Assembly (NCBI GenBank): GCA_965220425.1
Contig: OZ244830.1
Coordinates: forward strand, 5,208,001 to 5,272,000
DNA length: 64,000 bases
Origin: Azophilus sp965220425
Lineage (GTDB): Bacteria > Pseudomonadota > Gammaproteobacteria > Pseudomonadales > Azotimanducaceae
Reading direction: 5' to 3'
Shown here: positions 7,497-14,123 of the stretch, one piece after another
Layout: every line of letters starts with the position of its first letter
Position numbering within the stretch: position 1 is the stretch's first letter
The notes under the pieces: model-generated
What the model was told of the DNA's origin: nothing
The model's input: the letters and a program-made list of their open reading frames with translations, nothing else
The model's database searches: none
Position numbers and translations under genes: made by a program

Positions 7497-7543
7497 TCCG
7501 GGACCCTGCCGAATTCCCTCTCGTTGTTCGTCACGAGGGTTGC
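7497..7543 (-). pseudogene. 47-bp vapC 3' fragment
   Basis: These bases match the vapC region encoding ATLVTNNEREFGRVPD (compare 2254-2300) almost exactly, with divergent sequence on both sides. It is a third trace of the duplicated module, wedged between the oxidoreductase and the DUF4143 gene. Confidence 0.75.
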
Positions 7544-7562
7544 TCCCCCTACGCGCATCAGG

Positions 7563-8849
7563 CTACCCGCCCCACAAACAACTCACCGGCAGCGCGTACC
7601 GGCGCTCGCCGAACCTGAGCCTTTCCGGGCCCAGGTAGAAAATGATCGATGTCACGGTTCGGGTCGTGCCCGGCCCCTTGTCGCTGAACCAGTCGATGTG
7701 CTGGAAATCCCGGCCGCTAACGGACGTGGACGCCTTGACTTCGATGGCAACGAGATCATTGCCGCTCTCGGCAAGAATGTCGATTTCACGCCCTCGGGCA
7801 TCGCGCCAGTGGTAAAAGCGAATGCCAGCGCTTTGGTACGGGGCGAACCGCAGTAGTTCGGCGTATACAAAGCTCTCCAGCAGTCCGCCGAGCGCGGTGG
7901 GGTTGGCATCGGCATCGAACGACCGCGGCGACAGGTTACGCAACGCCGCGGCGATTCCCGTATCCGCGAAGTGATATTTTGTATTCTTGATCTCTCGCCC
8001 CGCTTCGCCGGATTTCCATGCGCCGAGCTTGCGGATCACGAACAGGCGCATCAGCACATCGAGGTAGTGCACGACCGTGGGGCGCTGCAGACTGACGACG
8101 TCGCATAGTTCGGCGATGTTGAGTTCCATGCTCGTTCGCACGGCGAGTTGATCGATCAGGCGCCGCAGTGCATCCGGCTTGCGCACCGGCGCAATGTCGG
8201 CCACATCGCGCTCGACGATGGAATGGACGTAGTCGCGACAGGTTTTCTGACGTGGCCTGAGTTCGAGCCGGCGCAGGTTCGGAAATCCGCCCTTGAGAAT
8301 GAGCCCGATGTAGTCGGCTCTCGTCAGCGGTTCCGCGGACGGCAGATCCGCCCACGCCAGCGCCGGCGAGAGGGCCCAGTCGAGAAGTGTTGACGGACCC
8401 CGCGACATCGTCTCGGCGACGGTCATGGGCCACAGCGTCAACGTAAGCATACGGCCCGCCAGCGAATCCGCTACGTGCTGGGTTCGGAACATGTTCGATG
8501 AACCGGTGAGCACAAACTGTCCCGGACGGTTGCCGGTGTCCACGATACGCTTGATCGCCAGCGGCAGCTTTCGGGCTCGTTGCGCTTCGTCGATGATCAG
8601 CGGAGCGGCGTCCGGGTCCTCGGTAAGCCGCTGCAACTGGCCCCACGGATCGTCTTCGATGGCTTCGAGGATGGTGTCGTCGTCCAGCGTGATGAAGTGT
8701 CCGGTCTGCAGGATGTCCCTTACGAGCGTGGTCTTGCCCGCCTGGCGGGGGCCCACGATGTTGACCACGCGGGACCAGGTCAGCGCGTCCTGAAGTTCGG
8801 CGCTAAGGTGGCGTGGCAGGATGTGTTGAAGTTCAGGCATGTGCGGCAC
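7563..8849 (-). CDS. AAA-type ATPase with DUF4143 domain
   Basis: A 428-residue ATPase. Walker A is GPRQAGKTTLV (about residues 33-43) and Walker B is APLIIDEAQ near residue 90. VLTGSSNMFRTQ supplies a sensor-like segment. Residues from about 210 are the DUF4143 region, with a winged-helix stretch (LNIAELCDVVSLQRPTVVHYLDVL) and the C-terminal IDILAESGNDLVAIEVKAS, which resembles a PD-(D/E)XK nuclease core (E-x-K). Proteins of this type are common single-gene accessory ATPases of unknown role. ATG 8849 or 8840 could be the start. Confidence 0.88.
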   Translation of the reverse strand: MPHMPELQHILPRHLSAELQDALTWSRVVNIVGPRQAGKTTLVRDILQTGHFITLDDDTILEAIEDDPWGQLQRLTEDPDAAPLIIDEAQRARKLPLAIKRIVDTGNRPGQFVLTGSSNMFRTQHVADSLAGRMLTLTLWPMTVAETMSRGPSTLLDWALSPALAWADLPSAEPLTRADYIGLILKGGFPNLRRLELRPRQKTCRDYVHSIVERDVADIAPVRKPDALRRLIDQLAVRTSMELNIAELCDVVSLQRPTVVHYLDVLMRLFVIRKLGAWKSGEAGREIKNTKYHFADTGIAAALRNLSPRSFDADANPTALGGLLESFVYAELLRFAPYQSAGIRFYHWRDARGREIDILAESGNDLVAIEVKASTSVSGRDFQHIDWFSDKGPGTTRTVTSIIFYLGPERLRFGERRYALPVSCLWGG

Positions 8850-8937
8850 TCGCGAACCGGATAAATCGTCAGTAGCGATCAGGGCAAATGGTCCGTAGAG
8901 TTCCGGTGAAAGTTACATTAGATACGTGGTGAAAATG

Positions 8938-9003
8938 ATAGTACAAAACTGGGGAAATTTATAATACAAGACTGGTTAAAGTGTCAATAGACGACCGGTA
9001 AAA
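8938..9003. mobile_element. Possible IS21-type terminal repeats (remnant)
   Basis: Imperfect direct repeats ATAGTACAAAACTGGGGAAA (8938), ATAATACAAGACTGGTTAAA (8961) and ATAGACGACCGGTAAAA (8987) resemble the multiple ACAAAACTGG repeats at the ends of IS21-family elements. No transposase gene accompanies them, so this would be a solo end. The remaining 8850-9287 stretch shows no convincing gene. Confidence 0.35.
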
Positions 9004-9287
9004 CTCCCATTGGCAGGCTGCTGAAAGTGTGAGCGCAGAAGATATAGACGCCCCCACTTGACTCGAGGGCTCCCATCGAGGATGGCTACCTCAAGTGAAT
9101 CACCCCGAGTTTGACGGAGGCTCCCACGCTTAATGGGACGAAGCCACCAACACGACGAAGCGATACTCACCTGAGTTCAGACGAACTGCTTTTGGCCGGT
9201 AAGGGCGGGACAGCAGAAAAACGGATCGGAAGTTTGACTCGACCCGATCTGTTTTGGAGAAGCCGGTTTGTGCGGTTTAGTCAGTTG

Positions 9288-9379
9288 TGTGAATCGGCGC
9301 GGGGATTGGACGCCGATCGGCTCGTTAACTCATTGATTTTAAAAATAGGGGTGGGGACGAATTTCTACGCCGATTCACA
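9288..9379. mobile_element. 92-bp MITE-like element, copy 1
   Basis: Perfect 12-bp terminal inverted repeats TGTGAATCGGCG (9288-9299) and CGCCGATTCACA (9368-9379) bound a 92-bp unit. It recurs at 12785-12876 with the same length and few changes. It has no coding capacity. A target-site duplication is not obvious. Confidence 0.7.
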
Positions 9380-9500
9380 ACAACGATTGGCAGGGCGTAG
9401 CTCAGGTGCTACGAGTGTGATTCTTCGTACGACCGGAATCAGGGGTGTCCTACTGCGATTCAGGCTTAAGTATGCTCAATCGAATTGACCCAATGGGGTA

Positions 9501-9506
9501 TATAAT
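9501..9506 (+). promoter_or_regulatory. TATAAT -10 box before the second RelE-like toxin
   Basis: A perfect TATAAT lies six bases before the toxin ATG at 9512. TTGACC at 9485 is too close (10 bases) to be its -35 box. As at the first locus, transcription starting from this box would begin around or after the annotated ATG. Confidence 0.35.
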
Positions 9507-9511
9507 GATGG

Positions 9512-9850
9512 ATGCAGACGGTTGCCGAAACTTCGACGTTTACCCGCCAGGCCAATAAGCTTTTTGACGAGACGGAACGGCAGTAGTTGATCGAATTGCT
9601 CGCAAAGAGCCCGCGGGCGGGCATTGTAATTCCAGGAACCGAAGGCGTGCGAAAATTGCGCTTCGGAGCTTGCGGGCGCGGCCAGCGAGGTGGTGCACGG
9701 GTGATTTACTGCTACGTGGGCGAGCACATGCCGGTCTATGCTCTGCTCGCCTACGCTAAAGCGGCAAGGGCAGACATGACCCTGAAAGAACGGCGAGCCG
9801 TTGCCAACCTTGCAACTGCGCTGAAAGCCACACACGAGGAGTTGGAGTGA
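9512..9850 (+). pseudogene. RelE-family toxin gene interrupted by an in-frame TAG
   Basis: The frame encodes MQTVAETSTFTRQANKLF and DETERQ, then TAG (9584-9586), then TTG and a complete RelE-type C-terminus: LIELLAKSPRAGIVIPGTEG, VRKLRFGACGRGQRGG, ARVIYCYVGEHMPVYALLA and YAKAARADMTLKERR. Only codon 25 is wrong. The TTG directly after the TAG could restart translation and give an 87-residue product. The stop overlaps the antitoxin GTG. This is the same lesion type and place as in the unrelated toxin at 3029-3400. Confidence 0.75.
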
Positions 9851-10131
9851 GCACGTTCGGTCAGGAGCTGATTGAGTCCCTCACCGAAGCCCTGGCCCAT
9901 GCGAGAGGCGAAGGCCCTGCAAAGGTTCATGTTGTTCTGACTCCACGCGAAGTGCGCAAACAGATCAACTTGACCCAGGCGCAGATGGCGCCATTGATGG
10001 GCATGAGCCTGTCCGGTTACCGGAAATGGGAGCAGGGAAGGCGGCGGGTGAGCGGTCCGGCTGCTACGCTTTTGCAAGTCATTGCCAGGGAACCCGAAGC
10101 CGTCAAGCGCGCACTGCAGCCGCCCGAGTAG
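9847..10131 (+). CDS. XRE-family antitoxin (HigA-like) of the second RelE locus
   Basis: A 94-residue antitoxin and repressor. The HTH lies at about residues 30-75 (LTPREVRKQINLTQAQMAPL, then SLSGYRKWEQGRR), and the tail VIAREPEAVKRAL is typical of antitoxins partnered with RelE toxins that begin MQTVAET. The GTG start (9847-9849) overlaps the toxin stop (TGA 9848-9850), giving tight coupling. It is intact while its toxin carries a stop codon. Its last codons are part of the 24-bp sequence shared with 3719-3742. Confidence 0.87.
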   Translation: MSTFGQELIESLTEALAHARGEGPAKVHVVLTPREVRKQINLTQAQMAPLMGMSLSGYRKWEQGRRRVSGPAATLLQVIAREPEAVKRALQPPE

Positions 10132-10141
10132 CCTGCGAAGG

Positions 10142-10169
10142 CGGGGTCGAATTTCAACGCCGATTCACA
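10142..10169 (+). repeat. Solo right end of the 92-bp MITE-like element
   Basis: GGGGTCGAATTTCAACGC followed by CGATTCACA matches the last 28 bases of the 92-bp element, including the 12-bp terminal repeat, but no left end is present. It lies directly behind the second antitoxin gene. Confidence 0.55.
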
Positions 10170-10170
10170 G

Positions 10171-11283
10171 TCATGCGGGCGAATACCAGGTGCCGCGCCC
10201 GGCTCCGTGCCGGTTGAGATGTCCCGCTTCGACCAGGGTGCGGAAGTGCCCCTTGAGGGTATTGCGGCTGGCCCCGGTGACCAGAACCGCGTCGGCAACG
10301 CTCACGCGGCCTCTGTCACGGGCGATTTCCAGTATTCGAGCCGAGAGTTCCGGGAGGTTGCCGAACAGGAGCCGCTCGCGGTCGATTCGCTCCAGGAGCC
10401 TGTCTTTCTGTCGTTTCAGTGCGGTGAGGAAGTAGCGGAGCCAGGGTTGCCAATCGGGTGTGCCGGTTCCGAGGGAGCCTTGTGTCCTGCGCAGTGCGAG
10501 GTAGTAAGCGTCCCGGGTCTGCTCGATGACGCTCTCCAGGGAACTGTAAGGCACGTACTCGTAACCCGCCCGCAGCAACAGCAGGGTAGTGAGGATGCGG
10601 GACAAACGCCCGTTGCCGTCCTGGAACGGGTGTATCGCGAGGAAGACTGCGACAAAAACACCGACGGCCAGGAGGGGATGGAGCGCTCCCTGGTCGAGGC
10701 TGGTGCGCGCCCATCCGATCAGATCCGCCATCCGGCGTGGTGTTTCGAAGGGTGTGGCGGTCTGGAATACCACACCGAGGCTGCGCCCGTCGGAGTCGAA
10801 CGATTCGAGGTGGTTGGGCTGCGTCTTGTACTCGCCGCGGTGACGGACATCCTTGTCGGTATGTCTCAGGAGTTCGAGATGAAGCTGCCGGACGTGGTTC
10901 TCGCTGAGGTCGATGGCCTGCCAGTTGGCAAACACGGTCTCCATTGCGTCCGCGTAGCCCGCGACCTCCTGTTCGTCCCGGGATGCGAAGGAACGGACCT
11001 CGATGTTCGCGAGCAAACTCTCGACCTCCCGGTCCGTCAGCCTGGCGCCCTCGATCCGGGTGGAAGAACCGATGCTCTCGATGGCCGCTACGCGCCGGAG
11101 CCGGGACAGGCGGTCGGGCGCGACACGGCTGATCGCTTGCCAGGCTCCCTTGAACTCGTCGATCTCGGCAACGAGCCGGAGCAGTTCGTTTGTAACGGCG
11201 GGCGTTGATGCGAGGAGCCGTCCATCCGTTGGATCATCCATTTCCATCCGATAAGCATGCCCAGATGGCATCCGCTTGTCCAT
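10171..11283 (-). CDS. Fic-domain protein (canonical active site)
   Basis: A 370-residue Fic protein and probable protein AMP-transferase. The full motif HPFQDGNGRLSR lies near residue 217. An N-terminal class II inhibitory motif (SSTRIEGARL) near residue 74 would clamp the ATP site. The C-terminus holds a winged helix (RVSVADAVLVTGASRNTLKG and HFRTLVEAGHLNRHG). ATG 11283 opens the longest frame; ATG at 11247 (MEMDDP) is another possible start. The start region is full of CATCCG repeats. No antitoxin-like small partner is adjacent, in keeping with self-inhibited class II enzymes. Confidence 0.88.
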   Translation of the reverse strand: MDKRMPSGHAYRMEMDDPTDGRLLASTPAVTNELLRLVAEIDEFKGAWQAISRVAPDRLSRLRRVAAIESIGSSTRIEGARLTDREVESLLANIEVRSFASRDEQEVAGYADAMETVFANWQAIDLSENHVRQLHLELLRHTDKDVRHRGEYKTQPNHLESFDSDGRSLGVVFQTATPFETPRRMADLIGWARTSLDQGALHPLLAVGVFVAVFLAIHPFQDGNGRLSRILTTLLLLRAGYEYVPYSSLESVIEQTRDAYYLALRRTQGSLGTGTPDWQPWLRYFLTALKRQKDRLLERIDRERLLFGNLPELSARILEIARDRGRVSVADAVLVTGASRNTLKGHFRTLVEAGHLNRHGAGRGTWYSPA

Positions 11284-11300
11284 CCGTTTCCATCCGATTA
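11221..11300. promoter_or_regulatory. CATCCG repeat cluster at the fic start
   Basis: TCCATCCG or close variants occur at 11221, 11243, 11279 and 11289, including two longer copies TTTCCATCCGAT(A/T)A (11241 and 11287). They overlap the N-terminal coding region and leader of the second fic gene and may bind its winged-helix domain. The remaining leader to 11702 shows no gene. Confidence 0.4.
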
Positions 11301-11702
11301 ATGCGGGGTGGGTTTGCGTTGGCAGGTGCCCGCGCGGACGGGCGCAGGCGGAGCTTTTGATGGTTGCGGAGGGCTTGAACGTTGCGAGCGCCGGATTTCC
11401 AGGGTTGAACGAGAGCCACTATTGAGCCCCGCCGAATGTTGAATCCGATCGTTCTCTGATGTGAAGTGGGCTTCGGTTTGGAAGCAGTTTAGTGCGTTAT
11501 CCAATTGATCTGGAATTGAGGACCATGGTCAATGTTTGCCGCCAATTCACAAGCTGGCTGGCCAGCGGAGAACCGACGCGACACGCGTGTTGCCGTGGAT
11601 TCGGGTGCCGCAACGGTCCGCGAGACAAGGCCGCGCCGCGGCAAGTACGCGATGGGGTCGAATCCGCTCGTGATTGTTTCATTGTCAATGCCCCCTACGG
11701 CG

Positions 11703-12680
11703 TCAGGCCGCTTTCGCGAATTCCAGAGCCAGATTGAGTCCGCGCACCTTGCGGGTCTTGCCGGCGCCGTACCACGCTGTCACGAGCCGGGTCTCCTGAC
11801 TGCGCCCAATCTCGTGGTCGGTGAGGTAGGTCACTGCGTTGAACGCATTCCACCAAGTGCCCGGTGCGTGTTCATGACCGGGCTGTTGCTCAACGATTTC
11901 CATGGCCAGCGCCGCGTTGCGCGTCTTCGGGGTCTCACCTGGTAGCTGGTTGCGAGGCGGAACGATCGGCTTGAAGACCTCCCGGAAGTAGTTTTCCAGG
12001 CCCAAGACGTTGTAGCGCGTGCTGGCCAGAAAATTGGCTTGCTCCCGGTACCCCTCCAGGCGGTACATCATTTGACGAACGAGTTGCTGCGCGTCTTCAG
12101 GACAAAATTCATTGCGATGCGCGAAACCCACGCGGTACTCATTGTTCCGCTGCCCTAGTGCCATCGTCAGCGTGTTGTGGCAGACCACGCGAATGGGGGT
12201 GAACCGGATGTCGACCGACTGACCGTACACATGAGGGTTGGTGAACAGGAGATAACTCTCCGTCACGTCTTCCCGGGCTCGCTCCAGCCGGAAAGCGGCA
12301 TTGGCCTTGGCCAACGCGAACACCATTCGCCCGTTTGACAGCGAACCGGCTGTTTCCATCTTGAGATCGCCAGCCCTGACGAATGCATCGAAAAACTCGA
12401 ACGCGTCGCTGTTCTGCACCGGCTTCCACGCTGCCTTGACTGTGTCCAGGCAACGTCCGTCCGAACTGCGAACGAGGGCGAAACTGCCGGACGGCTCCCA
12501 GCGGACTTCTCCGTCCATGGTCTTGCCCACCGGGTAGTGCAGCGGAACTTTCTCGACTTTCCAGTCCAGGCCGGCTGAGATCTGCATCTCCCTAGGTGTC
12601 AGGTCAGGCGATACCGGCTCGCCCAGACCGTGCCACGGGGTTTGGCCAGCATACGCAATGGTTTCGACTTGGTGACTCAT
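11703..12680 (-). CDS. DUF932 (phage/plasmid-like, TIGR03299-type) protein
   Basis: A 325-residue protein starting MSHQVETIAYAGQTPWHGLG, the hallmark of the DUF932/TIGR03299 family carried by phages, plasmids and genomic islands. Other family segments include FVRAGDLKMETAGSLSNGRM, the PHVYGQSVDIRFTPIRVVCHNT region and a C-terminal FNAVTYLTDHEIGRSQETRL. The biochemical role is unknown; it is presumed to act on DNA or replication in mobile elements. ATG 12680 is preceded by an AT-rich palindrome. Its presence supports a mobile origin for the 1-13 kb region. Confidence 0.85.
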   Translation of the reverse strand: MSHQVETIAYAGQTPWHGLGEPVSPDLTPREMQISAGLDWKVEKVPLHYPVGKTMDGEVRWEPSGSFALVRSSDGRCLDTVKAAWKPVQNSDAFEFFDAFVRAGDLKMETAGSLSNGRMVFALAKANAAFRLERAREDVTESYLLFTNPHVYGQSVDIRFTPIRVVCHNTLTMALGQRNNEYRVGFAHRNEFCPEDAQQLVRQMMYRLEGYREQANFLASTRYNVLGLENYFREVFKPIVPPRNQLPGETPKTRNAALAMEIVEQQPGHEHAPGTWWNAFNAVTYLTDHEIGRSQETRLVTAWYGAGKTRKVRGLNLALEFAKAA

Positions 12681-12698
12681 AGTGGTGTCTCAAATATA

Positions 12699-12719
12699 AA
12701 TTAAAAGTGACTTTTAATT
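12699..12719. promoter_or_regulatory. AT-rich palindrome upstream of the DUF932 gene
   Basis: AATTAAAAG-TGA-CTTTTAATT is a perfect inverted repeat 18 bases before the DUF932 start codon, in a local A+T-rich patch unlike the surrounding DNA. It is a likely operator or promoter region. Confidence 0.45.
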
Positions 12720-12784
12720 ATACAGCTACAGTTTCATCGAGCAAGATAACGACGGGTCTATTGATGGCAAAGAACCCTAACTCT

Positions 12785-12876
12785 TGTGAATCGGCGCGGG
12801 GATTGGACGCCGATCGGCTCGTTAACTCATTGATCTTAAAGGTAGGGGTGGGGTCGAATTTCTACGCCGATTCGCA
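12785..12876. mobile_element. 92-bp MITE-like element, copy 2
   Basis: Same length and ends as 9288-9379 (TGTGAATCGGCG ... CGCCGATTCGCA, one change in the right terminal repeat) and a nearly identical interior. Apart from this element and the palindrome at 12699, the gap 12681-12990 is empty. Confidence 0.7.
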
Positions 12877-12990
12877 ATCAGGCCGGCACTGGCGATCGGA
12901 TTGCGCAGCACGGGTTCGTCCAGGGCGCTTTCCCCACCCGAAGGCGACTTGGGAAATCTCCATTGCGCAACGGTGTGGCTTTTCCGTTGA

Positions 12991-13860
12991 TTAACCTAAC
13001 GGTTCGAGGCAGGACGCGAGCGTGCGCGCCTCGCCGGATGAAATTTCCCGCAGCGGCGCACGCACGCTGCCGCCATCGTATCCGCGTTGGCGACAGGCGG
13101 CCTTGACTCTGGCGACGTAGTTGCCGCGCCAGATATAGAGCAACGACGGGATCATGCGTGACCAAAGCGCCATGGCGCCGGCGATATCACCGCTTGCGAC
13201 CTGTTCGAATAGCTGCACGCTTTCGCGCGGCATATAGTTGGCGCCGCCCCAGATACAACCCGGCGCACCAGCGATAAAGGCGAACACGGTCGTGGTGTCG
13301 CAACCGTTCAGAACCTTGCAGCCCGTGGCCAGGTATTCCTGGTGGGTGGTGAGATCGCCGGCGCTATCCTTGATGTAGTTGAAGTGCTCGAGCCGATTCA
13401 GGCGTTTGAACAGGTCGACTGAAATACCGATGCCGGTAGATTGCGGGATGTTATAACCGATGATGTCGGTTTCAATCGCCGCATCGACAGCCTCGTAAAA
13501 CGCAAACAGCCCGTCATCGTCTTCAGGGCCTTCGATGTAAGGCGGCAAAACCATCAGCGCATCGGCGCCCAGTCCCTGTGCATGCCTGGAGCGTTCCACC
13601 ACTTCGTCCTGCACCAGGGCCGAGGACTGGCAAATGAGTTTGCAGCGTCCATCGATACGCTTCGCGCCGAGTTCGTATAGCCGATTGCATTCCTGCCTTG
13701 TGAGGTAGGGGTGCTGGCCGGTGCCGGCGCCAAGCACCAGCCCGTGTACGCCAGCGTCGATATAGACGTCGATCAATTCTTCCCAGCGCGCATAATCGAC
13801 GCTGCCATCGCTTCGCATCGGGGTCTGCATTGCGAGGTTGATTCCCGTGAGTTCGCTCAT
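12991..13860 (-). CDS. DapA-family (dihydrodipicolinate synthase/N-acetylneuraminate lyase) aldolase
   Basis: A 289-residue class I TIM-barrel aldolase. It starts MSELTGINLAMQTPM. VLPPYIEG and IGYNIPQSTGIGIS supply the conserved Tyr region, and YIKDSAGDLTTH carries the Schiff-base lysine. The usual GTTGE loop is GAGTGQHPYLT, so it is not a normal lysine-biosynthesis DapA and is more likely a catabolic lyase of a 2-keto acid. It is divergent from the BNR gene, with an operator-like site (14023-14037) between them, which places it in the GntR-type regulon. Substrate not predictable from sequence alone. Confidence 0.85.
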   Translation of the reverse strand: MSELTGINLAMQTPMRSDGSVDYARWEELIDVYIDAGVHGLVLGAGTGQHPYLTRQECNRLYELGAKRIDGRCKLICQSSALVQDEVVERSRHAQGLGADALMVLPPYIEGPEDDDGLFAFYEAVDAAIETDIIGYNIPQSTGIGISVDLFKRLNRLEHFNYIKDSAGDLTTHQEYLATGCKVLNGCDTTTVFAFIAGAPGCIWGGANYMPRESVQLFEQVASGDIAGAMALWSRMIPSLLYIWRGNYVARVKAACRQRGYDGGSVRAPLREISSGEARTLASCLEPLG

Positions 13861-13902
13861 GGTTCCGTTCCGTTTGGAGGGTCAGGCCGATTTTGCAATC
13901 AT

Positions 13903-13946
13903 CGTGAAACGCAAACGCGGTTGTCTTTCGGCAATTGCGTTTCGCG
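13903..13946. repeat. Inverted repeat in the dapA-like/BNR intergenic region
   Basis: CGTGAAACGCAA (13903-13914) and TTGCGTTTCGCG (13935-13946) pair with one mismatch around a 20-base loop. It may be a second regulatory site or a hairpin in the leader. Confidence 0.4.
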
Positions 13947-14022
13947 TGCGATGTTTTACCGCAGCCTACATCCGGCCCTCTGGTCTCAACTGGCAAGGCA
14001 ATAGCAATTCCGATAGCATGCC

Positions 14023-14037
14023 ATTTGGAATACCAAA
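14023..14037. promoter_or_regulatory. GntR-type operator site 1
   Basis: The palindrome TTTGG-AATA-CCAAA (14024-14037) contains ATTTGGAATACCA, the exact reverse complement of the 13-mer TGGTATTCCAAAT at 20882-20894. It sits between the divergent DapA-like and BNR genes. Confidence 0.6.
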
Positions 14038-14123
14038 GGTCGGGCACATGACAACACACTCGTTTGCCCGCCGTCAACTCATGCGGCGCTGCCGACGCTA
14101 CACCACTTTGACAGGGGGGCGAA

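Noticed and set aside
9288..9379. MITE-like element as an attachment site of an integrative element
   Set aside because: No integrase or tRNA gene is present, and the inverted ends fit a transposon better than an att core.
3092..9586. Genome-wide recoding of TAG as a sense codon
   Set aside because: Several well-supported genes end in TAG at the expected family C-terminus (for example 1286-1288, 7563-7565 and 26165-26167), so TAG acts as stop here.
12991..13860. Assignment as lysine-biosynthesis DapA
   Set aside because: The conserved GTTGE loop is replaced and the gene sits in a catabolic regulon, so only family-level naming is justified.
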